NCBI RefSeq assembly: GCF_937123735.1
Contig: NZ_CAKZKL010000039.1
Span: 48,496 to 112,495, forward strand
Direction of reading: 5' to 3'
Length of the DNA stretch: 64,000 nucleotides
Origin: an uncultured Lentibacter sp.
GTDB lineage: Bacteria; Pseudomonadota; Alphaproteobacteria; Rhodobacterales; Rhodobacteraceae
Both the position numbers and the translations under genes were made by a program. The notes under the pieces are model-generated. The model had not been told where the DNA came from, searched no databases, and was given only the letters and a program-made list of their open reading frames with translations. Of this stretch, positions 27,929 through 37,429 are shown piece by piece (position 1 is the first letter of the stretch; every line of letters starts with the position of its first letter).

Positions 27929-29226
27929 CAGTGCCCGCCTCCATCACCTTGGATCAACTTGCGGCGCAACCAGCCCGACAGCGTGTCCATGGCAAAGACC
28001 ATAAGCACAATCAGAATGATATAGTAGCTGACTTCTTCCCAATCCTTCTGGGTGATGATCGCCTGGGTCAGGAAAAGCCCGATACCGCCCCCTGTAATCG
28101 CCCCGATGATGGTGGCGGAGCGGGTGTTTGACTCAAAGTAATAAAGGATCTGGCTCAGCAAAACCGGGGTCACTTGCGGGATCACCCCAAACCGGTATTT
28201 CTGCAACGGCTTGGCCCCGGTAGAGGCCACCCCCTCGATCTGCTTCTCGTCAACATTTTCGAGCGCCTCAGAGAACATCTTGCCAAAAGAGCCCGTGTCC
28301 GTGAGCAAAATGGCCAAGGCGCCTGTGAGCGGCCCGGGGCCAAAGGCACGGCTCAGAACGATTGTCCAAATGAGCCCATCCACACCGCGCAGAAAATCAA
28401 ACAAGCGCCGGGCCGCAAAGCGCAATGTGCCAAGCGGCGTGAAATTCTTGGCCGCAAGAAACCCGAGCGGCAGCGCAATGATCGCCGCGCCGAATGTCCC
28501 CAGAAAGGCCATAAGGATGGTCTCGACAATCGCCCAAGCCACCTCTGCATGGCGCCACATCTTGTTGCTCCAGAAATCCTGCAAAATTGCGCCCGCCTCG
28601 CCGCTCAAAGCGGCCGTGGCAATCTGGCCCCAGCTCATGCTGTGATAGGGGCTGTCGAGCGTGAAAAAGAACAACTCCCACCCGGCGCTATACTTGAAAA
28701 CCTCAGTGCGGTTGCGCGTCACCGTCAAGCGCCCCGCATCCGTCACAATCATCAGACGGTTCTTTGACGCGCTGATATACTCAGGCACCGCGCCCTCAGG
28801 AAACACAGCATTCACACCCGAGGCCCCGGGCTTGGCCGTCACTCGCCCATAGCCCGGAATGTCATAACTCACCAAAGCCCCCATGGTGATCACATGCCCG
28901 CCTGAAAGCGTCACAACCGTCTCATCGCCCAAGCTCACCCAATCGGGGCTATCGCCCGGCGCATAGCGCCCTTTGCGCTCGCCCTCGATGGCAATTTCAA
29001 GAGAGCCGTCGCGGTTGTCACGCGTCACATGGGTCTTGTGGCTATAAACATCCGACACCAGCGTCGCCGCGTTTTTCACATTTACCCGCGCGCCAAGCCC
29101 GGCCATGTCAAAGGCCACAAAGATATAGGCAAAATACCCCAAAATGAGCGCCGGCACCGCAAAGGAAACCAGCCGCTTGCGGGCAAACTGCTGCTGCACA
29201 GAGCCCTCTAAACTCAGCGCGTTCAT
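27928..29226 (-). CDS. phnE: Phosphonate ABC transporter permease (long form)
   Basis: The 432-residue permease has an N-terminal membrane helix (about 19-38) and a large extracytoplasmic insert (about 40-190) rich in beta-type sequence. The usual five-helix permease core follows, with the EAA-type loop EGVASTGAKPLQKYRFGVIPQVTPVLLSQ. It is about 130 residues longer than PhnE1, all from the insert. It overlaps phnE1 by 4 nt. Together the two permeases would form the membrane channel for PhnC/PhnD. Confidence 0.9.
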   Translation of the reverse strand: MNALSLEGSVQQQFARKRLVSFAVPALILGYFAYIFVAFDMAGLGARVNVKNAATLVSDVYSHKTHVTRDNRDGSLEIAIEGERKGRYAPGDSPDWVSLGDETVVTLSGGHVITMGALVSYDIPGYGRVTAKPGASGVNAVFPEGAVPEYISASKNRLMIVTDAGRLTVTRNRTEVFKYSAGWELFFFTLDSPYHSMSWGQIATAALSGEAGAILQDFWSNKMWRHAEVAWAIVETILMAFLGTFGAAIIALPLGFLAAKNFTPLGTLRFAARRLFDFLRGVDGLIWTIVLSRAFGPGPLTGALAILLTDTGSFGKMFSEALENVDEKQIEGVASTGAKPLQKYRFGVIPQVTPVLLSQILYYFESNTRSATIIGAITGGGIGLFLTQAIITQKDWEEVSYYIILIVLMVFAMDTLSGWLRRKLIQGDGGGH

Positions 29227-30107
29227 ACCCGCACCTCCGACAATTTTGCCCCATGCGTGAAGCGGTTGCGAATAAGGCTCGACATCTGGTCCACCAATAC
29301 AATCGTGCCAAACAACAAGAGGAAAATCGCGCCAGCCTCGTCAAATTTGCCCTGCCCCCAGCTCATCGTGTTGCGCAAATCATAGCCAATGCCCCCCGCG
29401 CCCACGAAGCCCAAGATCGCCGAGGCGCGAATGTTGATCTCAAACCTGAGCAGCGCATAGCTGAAATAATTGGGCGCCACCTGCGGCACCACACCAAGCC
29501 ACATCCGCTTGCTCCAGCTCGCTCCGACCGATTCAAGCCCCTCAACAGGCTTGAGCGAGGCGTTTTCATTCACCTCTGAAAACAGTTTGCCAAGCGCGCC
29601 CACCGTGTGCAGCGCAATCGCAATCATCGCAGGCACAGGCCCGCCCCCTAAAAGATATATCAAAACAAGCGCCACAACGATTTCGGGGATCGCCCGCAAG
29701 AAATCGAGCACCCGCCGCAGGGGGCCCACAAGCCAAGGCACTGGCGCCAAACCGCGCGTCACAAGCAGCGAAAAGAACAGCCCGATCAACCCGCCCAAAA
29801 GCGTGGAGGCCGCCGCAATATTGATGGTTTCAATCAAGGACGGCAGGTATTTCAAAAGATACCCGGGCAAGAGATGCGCCCGCGAGATGGCCTCGCCCAC
29901 AACATCGGCCGGAAAGTCAAAAATGTTGCGCACCCCATCCAGAAAGCCACCGGCGTTGCGCTCTTCTGCGGTGCGAAACCCCGCCGCCATCAGGCCGATG
30001 AAGACGATGAGCAAAATCATGTTCAACAGACGCTTCTTGCGCAGTTGCGCCATGTAATGCCCGCGCAGCTGGGCTGTTGCCTGCGCACCACTGCTGTGCT
30101 TGTCCAT
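29223..30107 (-). CDS. phnE: Phosphonate ABC transporter permease (short form)
   Basis: The 294-residue inner-membrane permease has a hydrophobic N-terminal helix (RLLNMILLIVFIGLMAAGF) and five further helices. The EAA loop reads EGLESVGASWSKRMWLGVVPQVAPNYFSYALLRFEINIRASAILGFVGAGGIG. I start it at the ATG at 30107 (MDKHSSG), with GGAG 6 nt upstream; ATGs at 30119 and 30140 would add 4-11 residues. It is the first of two phnE genes. Confidence 0.9.
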   Translation of the reverse strand: MDKHSSGAQATAQLRGHYMAQLRKKRLLNMILLIVFIGLMAAGFRTAEERNAGGFLDGVRNIFDFPADVVGEAISRAHLLPGYLLKYLPSLIETINIAAASTLLGGLIGLFFSLLVTRGLAPVPWLVGPLRRVLDFLRAIPEIVVALVLIYLLGGGPVPAMIAIALHTVGALGKLFSEVNENASLKPVEGLESVGASWSKRMWLGVVPQVAPNYFSYALLRFEINIRASAILGFVGAGGIGYDLRNTMSWGQGKFDEAGAIFLLLFGTIVLVDQMSSLIRNRFTHGAKLSEVRV

Positions 30108-30126
30108 GTTCTGCTCCATATACTTG

Positions 30127-30155
30127 GCTGGCCCCAACAAAGCGTTGGAGCCAGC
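30127..30155 (-). promoter_or_regulatory. Stem-loop between phnD and phnE1
   Basis: GCTGGCCCCAAC (30127-30138) pairs with GTTGGAGCCAGC (30144-30155) around a 5-base loop: 12 bp with one mismatch. It lies about 24 bases past the phnD stop. Such hairpins commonly protect the mRNA of the abundant binding protein or attenuate transcription into the permease genes. There is no U tract. Confidence 0.7.
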
Positions 30156-30178
30156 ACTGTGTTCAAAACTGCGTTGGA

Positions 30179-31084
30179 TCAGTTTGATTTGGCCTTGCGG
30201 GCCTCGATAATCGATACATAGGCGTCATGCCCGATCGGGTTGAAACCGAGGCTTTCCCCTGCCGCAACGCCATAGGCGCAATCCGCATCCGCTTCGTGCA
30301 GACCATCCACAAGCGCGATCATCTTGTCTTTTACGTCCTGCGGCAGCGACTTGCGCAGCACAACGGGGCCTTCAGGGATCGGCTTTGAGCGCCAGATCTC
30401 GACAAGGTCGTTCATGTCCACAAGGCCCGCATCCACAGCTTTGCGCAGCGCGCCGGAGTTAAAGCCGTCTTCCCAGTTGCCCTGCCCGTCGGCCCATGTC
30501 ACGCCGCCGTCAACATCGCCGTTGTTCACAGCCACAATTGTCTGCTCATGGCCGCCAGTGAACTTCACTTCGCCAAAGTAGGCGCCGTTTTCCATCGTGG
30601 AACCGGTTGTTTGAGGAATTTCAATCGACGGGATCAGATAGCCGGATGTGGAGTTTGGGTCGCCAAAGCCGAAGACCTTGCCCTTCATGCTTTCCAGCGA
30701 TGTGATGCCGCTGTCTTTGCGGGCAAAACCAATGGAATGATAGCCAAACGAGCCATCAAGGTTGATCTTCACGAGCACAGGCTCAACCGCCTCAGGGTCT
30801 TGCAGATAGACAGCCGCATAAGAGGATGCACCGAGCCAGGCCATATCCAGCGTGCCGCCCAGCAGGCCCTGGATCACACCGTTGTAATCAGCCGGAGCAA
30901 AAAGCTTTGTCTCAACACCCAGCAAGTCTTGCGTATAGGCGCGCAGGCATTCGTTTGAGTTCATCCGGTCTTGTGCGTTCTCACCACCCAGGATGCCAAT
31001 GCGGAATTCTGTGATGCCCTCTGCCATAGCGGCAGAAGACAAGGCCGTCGTGGCCAGCGCCGTTGCGATAATCAGGTTTTTCAT
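30179..31084 (-). CDS. phnD: Phosphonate ABC transporter substrate-binding protein
   Basis: The 301-residue product has a signal peptide (MKNLIIATALATTALSSAAMA) and the PhnD fold (RIGILGGENAQDRMNSNECLRAY; GLLGGTLDMAWLGASSYAAVY; FGFGDPNSTSGYLIPSIE). The STSG stretch corresponds to the phosphonate-binding loop of the family. I start it at ATG 31084; an upstream extension is Arg/Pro-rich and unlike a signal peptide. It lies 58 bases after phnC. Confidence 0.95.
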   Translation of the reverse strand: MKNLIIATALATTALSSAAMAEGITEFRIGILGGENAQDRMNSNECLRAYTQDLLGVETKLFAPADYNGVIQGLLGGTLDMAWLGASSYAAVYLQDPEAVEPVLVKINLDGSFGYHSIGFARKDSGITSLESMKGKVFGFGDPNSTSGYLIPSIEIPQTTGSTMENGAYFGEVKFTGGHEQTIVAVNNGDVDGGVTWADGQGNWEDGFNSGALRKAVDAGLVDMNDLVEIWRSKPIPEGPVVLRKSLPQDVKDKMIALVDGLHEADADCAYGVAAGESLGFNPIGHDAYVSIIEARKAKSN

Positions 31085-31142
31085 CAGTCGTCTCTCTCTT
31101 ATCATGCCCCACAGCGGGGCCTCGGGGTTTGGCGTGCGCGGC

Positions 31143-31961
31143 TCAGGCCGACACGACCTCTTCAATCAGCTTTTTCGCAGCCTCACTCTGTTCAATCTGG
31201 GTTGAGGTCGTGGCTTCCGAAAAGCTTGCATCCGCGCCATAAATATCGCGCGCAACGCCGGTGGTGAGCTGCTCTGGCGTGCCGTCAAAAACGATCTTGC
31301 CGCCGCGCATTCCGATCACCCGGTCGCAATAGCGCCGCGCCGTATCAAGCGTGTGCAAATTGGCGATGACCATGCGGCCATCCTGCTCGTGAATGTCGCG
31401 CAAAGACTGCATCACCACCTGCGCATTCATCGGATCAAGCGAGGCAATCGGCTCATCCGCCAGGATGATCCGCGGGTCTTGCATCAGCGCGCGGGCAATG
31501 GCGACACGCTGTTGTTGACCGCCCGAAAGCGCCTCGGCGCGCTTGGGCGCGTGTTCGGCAATCCCGAGGCGCTCCAGAATATCAATGGCGCGGTGAATAT
31601 CCGCATCCGGATAGAGGTTGAACATCGTCGCAAGGGTTGAGCGCTGGTTCAGGGTGCCATGCAAGACGTTTGACACAACATCCATGCGCGGAACCAGATT
31701 GAACTGTTGAAAGATCATCGCACATTGCGATTGCCAGCTGCGCTTGGCCGCCCCCTTCAAAGCGGTGACATCCACACCCTCAAAGGTCATTTCGCCCGAG
31801 GTTGTGTCGGTCAGCCGGTTGAGCATCCGCAACAGCGTTGACTTCCCCGCCCCCGACCGGCCAATGATCCCGATCATCATGGGTTTGTCGACGTCAAAAC
31901 TCACCGAATCCACCGCCGTATTCGCGCCGAAAACTTTTGTGACTTTCTTCAATTGCAGCAT
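31143..31961 (-). CDS. phnC: Phosphonate ABC transporter ATP-binding protein
   Basis: The 272-residue ATPase has Walker [20 protein letters not shown], signature [15 protein letters not shown], Walker [14 protein letters not shown] and the switch His in [13 protein letters not shown], all typical of PhnC. It is the first gene of the leftward operon phnC-phnD-phnE1-phnE2-acetyltransferase. The promoter must lie in the 350-base interval to the RACo-like gene. Confidence 0.95.
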   Translation of the reverse strand: MLQLKKVTKVFGANTAVDSVSFDVDKPMMIGIIGRSGAGKSTLLRMLNRLTDTTSGEMTFEGVDVTALKGAAKRSWQSQCAMIFQQFNLVPRMDVVSNVLHGTLNQRSTLATMFNLYPDADIHRAIDILERLGIAEHAPKRAEALSGGQQQRVAIARALMQDPRIILADEPIASLDPMNAQVVMQSLRDIHEQDGRMVIANLHTLDTARRYCDRVIGMRGGKIVFDGTPEQLTTGVARDIYGADASFSEATTSTQIEQSEAAKKLIEEVVSA

Positions 31962-32088
31962 AGCAGCCCCCTAGGTTGGAGCTTGGATATGTGCCTTTAG
32001 ATTCATTTTTGTGTTCGTTTGAATAAGCTTTTGTAACACGGCCCCGCCGTTGGGGGCGCACGCTGCATTCACTTATTTTGTGTTAACG

Positions 32089-32155
32089 CCCCCCGTTTTG
32101 GCCGGTGCACGCATGGTGCACGCACTGTGCACGCATTTCACCCCCCCGTTTTGGC
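32089..32155. repeat. Phased triple GTGCACGCA repeat between CCCCCCGTTTTGGCC copies
   Basis: In the 350 bases between the divergent phnC and RACo-like genes, GTGCACGCA occurs three times (32105, 32116, 32127) at exactly 11-base spacing. It is bracketed by two copies of CCCCCCGTTTTGGCC (about 32089-32103 and 32142-32156). The rest of the interval is AT-rich on the phnC side (possible promoter) with no gene. Regular 11-base spacing puts the copies on one helix face, as in an operator array. No known regulator motif is recognised. Confidence 0.7.
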
Positions 32156-32311
32156 CCCTTGGCCAAAGCTTAATCCGGCGTTGCGCAGCCTTAAGCTGAT
32201 GGAAAGGAAAATATGACGTTCCCAGTCAGCTTTTTGCCGCTGCCCGCCCTATACAATCGGGCGCGCCAGACTATCTTATGGCCAAAGAGACCCCAATCAG
32301 GCAGTTCGAAT

Positions 32312-34342
32312 ATGAGCAAAGATCCTCTCGTTGTCTTCACGCCCTCCGGCAAGCGCGGTCATTTTCCCGTGGGAACTCCGATACTTACCGCCGCGCGCCA
32401 GCTTGGCGTTGATCTTGATTCTGTCTGCGGTGGCCGCGGCATCTGCTCCAAATGCCAGATCACGCCCTCCTATGGCGAGTTCTCCAAACATGGTGTCACC
32501 GTCGCCGACAACGCCCTGAGCGCATGGAACGCCGTGGAAGAGCGCTACGACAGCAAACGCGGCCTGCCCAAGGGCCGCCGTCTGGGCTGTCAGGCCACCG
32601 TCCAAGGCGACATCGTCATCGACGTCCCGCCCGAAAGCCAGGTGCATAAACAGGTCGTGCGCAAACGGGCCGAGGCTCGCGATATTACAATGAATCCAAC
32701 GGTTAAGCTTTACTATGTTGACGTGGAAGAGCCAGACATGCACGAGCCTTCAGGCGATCTTGAGCGCCTGCGCGAGGGCCTCAAAACGCAATGGGGCCTA
32801 AAGGTGCCAAAGGCCGATCCGCATGTGCTCTCGCACCTGCAATCCGCGCTGCGCAAAGGCGGCTGGAAGGTGACGGTGGCCGTCCACCAAGGCCATGCCG
32901 AATCTGCCCCCTCCATCATGCAGGTCTGGCCCGGTTTTCACGAAGGCGGCATCTACGGCCTCGCCGTCGATCTCGGCTCCACCACCATCGCCGGCCATCT
33001 GTGCAACCTGCAAACCGGCGAAGTCGTCGCCTCCTCGGGCCTGATGAACCCGCAAATCCGTTTTGGCGAAGACCTGATGAGCCGGGTCAGCTATTCGATG
33101 ATGAACGCAGAGGGCGCGGAAGAAATGACCGCCGCCGTGCGCGCCGGCATGAACGATTTGTTTGATCAGGTCGCCACCGAAGCGGGCATCGACAAACGCC
33201 TGATCATGGATGCGGTCTTCGTCTGCAACCCCGTCATGCACCACCTCTTTCTGGGGATTGATCCCTTCGAGCTGGGCCAGGCCCCCTTCGCGCTGGCCAC
33301 CTCGGATGCCCTGCGCCTTGAGGCCCGGGATCTGGAACTCGATCTGCACCCCTCCGCGCGGGTTTATCTCTTGCCCTGTATCGCTGGGCATGTCGGGGCG
33401 GATGCCGCCGCCGTGGCCCTCTCCGAAGCGCCTGACAAATCCGAAGACCTTGTGCTTGTGGTTGATGTGGGCACAAATGCCGAAATTCTTTTGGGTAATA
33501 AATCCAAAGTCTTGGCCTGTTCGTCGCCCACCGGCCCTGCCTTTGAGGGCGCACAGATCAGCTCGGGCCAGCGCGCTGCCCCCGGCGCCATCGAGCGTGT
33601 CGAAATCGACCCTGTCACCAAGGAGCCGCGCTTTCGTGTCATCGGATGTGAGCTCTGGTCTGACGAGGAAGGCTTCAACGAGGCCATCGCCACCACCGGC
33701 ATCACCGGCATCTGCGGGTCCGGCATCATCGAGGCCATCGCCGAGATGCGCATTGCTGGCATCGTCGACGCCTCCGGTCTGATCGGTTCAGCCGAGCAAG
33801 TGGGCACGCCCCGTTGCTTGTCAGACGGGCGCACCCACAGTTATCTCATGTGGGACGGCTCCGCCGAGGGCGGCCCCACCATCACAGTGACCAACCCCGA
33901 CATCCGCGCCATCCAGATGGCCAAGGCAGCGCTCTACTCCGGCGCGCGCCTGCTCATGGACAAATTTGACGTGGCGACGGTGGATCGCGTGGTGCTGGCC
34001 GGCGCTTTTGGCGCGCATATCTCGCCCAAACACGCCATGGTGCTGGGCATGATCCCCGACTGTCTCATCGAAAAGGTGACCTCCGCAGGCAATGCCGCGG
34101 GCACCGGCGCACGAATCGCATTGCTCAACAGCGAGGCCCGCGCCGAGATCGAGAGCACCGTGCGCAGCATTATCAAGGTTGAAACAGCGGTTGAGCCAAG
34201 GTTTCAGGAACACTTCGTAAATGCCTCGGCGATTCCAAATTCGGTAGAGCCCTTCCCTGTTCTGGCCAGCGTGGTGACATTGCCCGATGTGAGCTTCAAC
34301 GCGGGGGATGGCGGCGGCGGACGGCGGCGGCGGCGCGCCTAA
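32312..34342 (+). CDS. RACo/RamA-like corrinoid activator (2Fe-2S plus ASKHA domain, DUF4445)
   Basis: The 676-residue product has an N-terminal 2Fe-2S ferredoxin domain (Cys pattern VCGGRGICSKCQ plus a fourth Cys at RRLGCQA), a linker, and a large C-terminal ASKHA ATPase-type domain (YGLAVDLGSTTIAGHL; VVDVGTNAEILLG; SPTGPAFEGAQISSGQRAAPGA; LAGAFGAHISPKHAMVLGMIPD). Such proteins reduce inactive Co(II) corrinoid back to Co(I) with ATP. No corrinoid methyltransferase is adjacent. From memory, DUF4445 proteins in Roseobacters have been linked to reactivating cobalamin for split methionine synthases; that role here is inference. The ATG at 32312 is chosen because the upstream extension is not ferredoxin-like. 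Confidence 0.85.
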   Translation: MSKDPLVVFTPSGKRGHFPVGTPILTAARQLGVDLDSVCGGRGICSKCQITPSYGEFSKHGVTVADNALSAWNAVEERYDSKRGLPKGRRLGCQATVQGDIVIDVPPESQVHKQVVRKRAEARDITMNPTVKLYYVDVEEPDMHEPSGDLERLREGLKTQWGLKVPKADPHVLSHLQSALRKGGWKVTVAVHQGHAESAPSIMQVWPGFHEGGIYGLAVDLGSTTIAGHLCNLQTGEVVASSGLMNPQIRFGEDLMSRVSYSMMNAEGAEEMTAAVRAGMNDLFDQVATEAGIDKRLIMDAVFVCNPVMHHLFLGIDPFELGQAPFALATSDALRLEARDLELDLHPSARVYLLPCIAGHVGADAAAVALSEAPDKSEDLVLVVDVGTNAEILLGNKSKVLACSSPTGPAFEGAQISSGQRAAPGAIERVEIDPVTKEPRFRVIGCELWSDEEGFNEAIATTGITGICGSGIIEAIAEMRIAGIVDASGLIGSAEQVGTPRCLSDGRTHSYLMWDGSAEGGPTITVTNPDIRAIQMAKAALYSGARLLMDKFDVATVDRVVLAGAFGAHISPKHAMVLGMIPDCLIEKVTSAGNAAGTGARIALLNSEARAEIESTVRSIIKVETAVEPRFQEHFVNASAIPNSVEPFPVLASVVTLPDVSFNAGDGGGGRRRRRA

Positions 34343-34393
34343 GCCTCTATAGCGCTTGACCGCTTTGCCCCGGCAGGGTATCGCAAACGCCGT

Positions 34394-34467
34394 GCGGGTA
34401 TGATGTAATGGTAGCCTGTCAGCTTCCCAAGCTGAACGCGCGGGTTCGATTCCCGCTACCCGCTCCA
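34394..34467 (+). tRNA. tRNA-Gly (anticodon CCC)
   Basis: The cloverleaf folds well: acceptor GCGGGTA/TACCCGC, anticodon stem TCAGC/GCTGA with loop TTCCCAA giving anticodon CCC, T-arm with GGGTTCGATTCCC, and an encoded CCA end. It reads GGG glycine codons. Confidence 0.93.
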
Positions 34468-34575
34468 GCCCTTGCACCAGTCCTGCTCTGGCTACGGTCT
34501 GGTTTGGTTGGCCCGGTTGGCGTCATGAAAAAGGGTGTGACGGCGGAAAAAGCCTGAGTCTCTAAATATGGGGGT

Positions 34576-35868
34576 TCAGCCGCGCCCAATCACAATATCT
34601 GCGCGCAACCCGCCCAAAGCACTGCTTTCCCCGAGCCGCAACACGCCCCCGTGGGCGCGTGCCACATCGGTGGCAATCGACAATCCCAAGCCAACACCTG
34701 AGCCTTGGTTTTGGTTGCGCGCCGCGTCGAGCCGCGTGAAGGGGCGCAGCGCCTCCTCGCGATCATCCGGAGCAATGCCGGGGCCGTCATCTTCCACCCG
34801 GATGCGCAGCGCCCGCTCCGTCAAAGCCACCGACACGACCGCCCGTGTGCCATAGCGCACCGCATTGCCAATCAGGTTTTCCACCGCGCGCCGCACCCCA
34901 ACCCGGCGCAAAGCAACCGCCTCGTCCCGCGTGCCCAGCATCTCCCCCAGCTCCACAGCCAGCCCTGCACGCTGGCAATCATGCACAATCTCTTCAACCA
35001 GAGCAAAAGGCTCGCTTGGCTCGGGGTCGCCCTCCGATGCGCCCTTGGCAAATGACAAGAACTCATCCACCAAACGCTGCATTTCCTGCACATCTCTTTC
35101 CAGAGGTTCACGCTCTTCATCCTCCAAAAGCGAAAGCCCAAGCTTCATGCGTGTCAGCGGCGTGCGCAGGTCATGACTGACCCCAGAAAGCATGAGTGTG
35201 CGTTGTTCGATCTGGCGTTCAATACGGTTGCGCATGTCCAAAAAGGCATTGCCCGCAGCCCGCACTTCAACAGCGCCAGACGGGCGATACTCAATCACCT
35301 GCCCCCGCCCGAAGGCCGAAGCCGCAGCCGCCAGGCGCTTGATCGGGCGCAGCTGGTTGCGCAGGTAAATATAGGCAATCACCGTCATCAAAATACCAAC
35401 AAGGATCATATAAACAAGCAGCTGGTGCGGGTTTGAGGCCGACACCCGCAGGCGCTCGAAAGTGAGCACGACAGGGCCGCGCTCGGTCATCACCGCCAGA
35501 TAAACGACACGGCCATTTGGCAGATCAACCCCCTGCACCGCCGCAATCGCCGCCTGCAATTCACGGCGCACGACAAGGCCCGCAAAATCATACCAACGGT
35601 GCCGCTCTTGCACAGCGCCCCCCTCGACGAGATCAATCCGCAGAGCCTCAGCCGAAGCGCTGGTGCCAGTCTGGCGATACTCCGCAAGCACAAGGCGCAG
35701 CTCAACCGCCATAGAGCGGGTCATCTGGGTGGTGACATCGTCAAAATGGCGTTGCACAAAAATGATCGACACAACAAGTTGCAACCCGACAATCGGCACA
35801 ATCAGAATAAGCGCAGCCCGCCCATAAAGCGAGCGGGGCATATAATGTTTGAGCCAGCCAAAAAACAT
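34576..35868 (-). CDS. EnvZ-like sensor histidine kinase
   Basis: The 430-residue protein has a first membrane helix (about 18-38), a periplasmic domain (about 40-148), a second helix (about 150-170) and HAMP. The dimerisation domain has phosphoacceptor His232 (SGVSHDLRTPLTRMKLGLS), and the HATPase domain follows (N box VENLIGNAVRYG, G boxes VEDDGPGIAPDD and GSGVGLGLSIATDVARAHGG). The start MFFGWLKHYMPRSLYGRAAL is characteristic of Roseobacter EnvZ homologues. I reject the 177 residues upstream, which are antisense to the MBL gene. No response regulator is adjacent, so the partner (probably OmpR-like) is elsewhere. Signal unknown. Confidence 0.85.
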   Translation of the reverse strand: MFFGWLKHYMPRSLYGRAALILIVPIVGLQLVVSIIFVQRHFDDVTTQMTRSMAVELRLVLAEYRQTGTSASAEALRIDLVEGGAVQERHRWYDFAGLVVRRELQAAIAAVQGVDLPNGRVVYLAVMTERGPVVLTFERLRVSASNPHQLLVYMILVGILMTVIAYIYLRNQLRPIKRLAAAASAFGRGQVIEYRPSGAVEVRAAGNAFLDMRNRIERQIEQRTLMLSGVSHDLRTPLTRMKLGLSLLEDEEREPLERDVQEMQRLVDEFLSFAKGASEGDPEPSEPFALVEEIVHDCQRAGLAVELGEMLGTRDEAVALRRVGVRRAVENLIGNAVRYGTRAVVSVALTERALRIRVEDDGPGIAPDDREEALRPFTRLDAARNQNQGSGVGLGLSIATDVARAHGGVLRLGESSALGGLRADIVIGRG

Positions 35869-35907
35869 GCCTAAACCTAACCAGAGCCGCAGACAGAAGG
35901 AAGAGCC

Positions 35908-36843
35908 ATGAATGATCTGGAGCAATTTAATCCACCTGCTGGCAAAGCCGAGATGCTCGGAGCCAATGTGCAGCGCATTCTCGCCAACAACCCCTCGCCC
36001 ATGACCTTCCGAGGCACCAACACCTACCTTATCGGCTCCAAGGGGCTTGGCTTGATTGATCCTGGCCCTGATGACACGGCCCATCTCAACGCCATTCTGG
36101 CTGCGCTCGGGCCAAACCAGCATATCAGCCATATTTTTGTCACCCATTCCCATGTGGATCACTCCCCGCTCGCTGGGCGGCTCTCTCAGATCACAGGGGC
36201 CAAGATCTACGCCTTTGGAGACAGTCAGAGCGGGCGCAGCCCTGTGATGCAGGCCCTTGCAGCCAGCGGCCTCTCCGGTGGCGGTGAAGGGGTCGACCAC
36301 GGCTTTGCCCCTGACATCTGCTTGCAAGACAAAGACAGGGTGCAAGGTGATGGTTGGGCGCTCACAGCCCTGCACACCCCTGGCCATTTTGGAAACCACA
36401 TGTGTTTTGCCCTAGATGACACGCTTTTTTGTGGCGATTTGGTGATGGGCTGGGCCAGCTCTCTCGTCAGCCCCCCTGATGGCGATCTAACCGCCTTCAT
36501 GGCCTCTTGCGCACGCCTGCAACGCCAAAGCTGGCAGGTTTTTCATGCGGGCCACGGGGCGCCCATAGAACAACCCAATGCGCGCCTGAAATGGCTTATC
36601 GCCCATAGGAAAACCCGCGAAGCCGACATCCTGGCAACCCTCGCCAAAGGCCCCGCATCAGCAAGGCAATTGGCCAAAGAAATCTACACCGAAACGCCAC
36701 CCGCACTTCTCACGGCCGCCGAACGCAACGTCTTCGCCCACCTGGTAGATCTGACGCAAAAAGAGCAAATTCGCCCCATGCCCCAACTGGCACAAGACGC
36801 CCTCTTCCAACTTTGCGAAGAGCAAAAAGTTTTTGGCCAATAA
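35908..36843 (+). CDS. MBL-fold metallo-hydrolase (LACTB2-like)
   Basis: The 311-residue product has the metallo-beta-lactamase motif THSHVDHSPLAG (residues about 80-91), a downstream TPGHFGNH and CGDLVMGW metal ligands, HAGHGAPI, and a C-terminal winged-helix-like extension (about 240-300). This architecture matches LACTB2-like hydrolases, several of which act on RNA or thioesters. It is divergent from the EnvZ-like kinase, with 39 bases between starts. Substrate unknown. Confidence 0.82.
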   Translation: MNDLEQFNPPAGKAEMLGANVQRILANNPSPMTFRGTNTYLIGSKGLGLIDPGPDDTAHLNAILAALGPNQHISHIFVTHSHVDHSPLAGRLSQITGAKIYAFGDSQSGRSPVMQALAASGLSGGGEGVDHGFAPDICLQDKDRVQGDGWALTALHTPGHFGNHMCFALDDTLFCGDLVMGWASSLVSPPDGDLTAFMASCARLQRQSWQVFHAGHGAPIEQPNARLKWLIAHRKTREADILATLAKGPASARQLAKEIYTETPPALLTAAERNVFAHLVDLTQKEQIRPMPQLAQDALFQLCEEQKVFGQ

Positions 36844-36896
36844 ATCACAAAAACCGCTGGACGCCCCCCAAGCGCATTGCTATACGCGCCTCACAT

Positions 36897-36971
36897 TCCG
36901 GCGTAGCTCAGCGGTAGAGCAGTTGACTGTTAATCAATTGGTCGTAGGTTCGATCCCTACCGCCGGAGCCA
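36897..36971 (+). tRNA. tRNA-Asn (anticodon GUU)
   Basis: Acceptor TCCGGCG/CGCCGGA, D-arm GCTCAGCGGTAGAGC, anticodon stem GTTGA/TCAAT with loop CTGTTAA giving GTT, T-arm AGGTTCGATCCCT, and an encoded CCA end. Confidence 0.95.
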
Positions 36972-37429
36972 AACACCTGCCCAGGAAATGCTGGGCTGAT
37001 TTTTGGCAAAATTGTATCTCAAAATTTGGCGCCTAACCTGCAAACCGCAGAGAGCGCGCAAAGCATTGCCCCTCACATTTCGCTTGTGCAAGGTGCGGCG
37101 TCATGGGTGGCGCGCCCGGCGGGGTTTTTCGCCCCTAGCCGCGCGATCATATTGGTGTCAAAGGCCCACATGCGCTGGGGCAAGGCCGGCGGCGCAGTGA
37201 TGAAGAGCCCCTCCAACGCCGGCAGAAACAAATGGTTCGGCAGGACTGCAAGATTTGATGTTCCTCTGACAAAAATTCAGGCGGAACCCATCACATACAT
37301 TCGCAATGGGCCATATTGATATTATCAACATGGCATAAAACTGAATATATCCGATAAATATAGCGCCGGGTTAAGTTTCATTATAAAGGTTAATAAGAGA
37401 TAACACTCAAACCACAGGAAGGCGACAGC
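36972..37429. other. Intergenic region before the Cys-rich exported protein
   Basis: This 458-base interval follows tRNA-Asn. No coding sequence is convincing; the longest open frame (97 codons at 37026-37319) lacks a good ribosome site and recognisable sequence. The last 110 bases are markedly AT-rich (ATATTGATATTATCAACATGG) and end in AGGAAGG before the next start, so the operon promoter is probably here. No copy of the tRNA 3' end is seen that would mark an integration site. Confidence 0.6.

Noticed and set aside
32105..32135. GTGCACGCA repeats as a CRISPR fragment
   Set aside because: Units are 9 bases with 2-base gaps; no spacers and no cas genes.
35908..36843. MBL-fold gene as the missing PhnP
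   Set aside because: Sequence and C-terminal winged helix fit LACTB2-like hydrolases; it is 9 kb from the lyase operon and has no PhnP-type zinc-binding extension.
37026..37319. 97-codon frame after tRNA-Asn
   Set aside because: No ribosome site, no recognisable domain, and it runs into the AT-rich promoter region.
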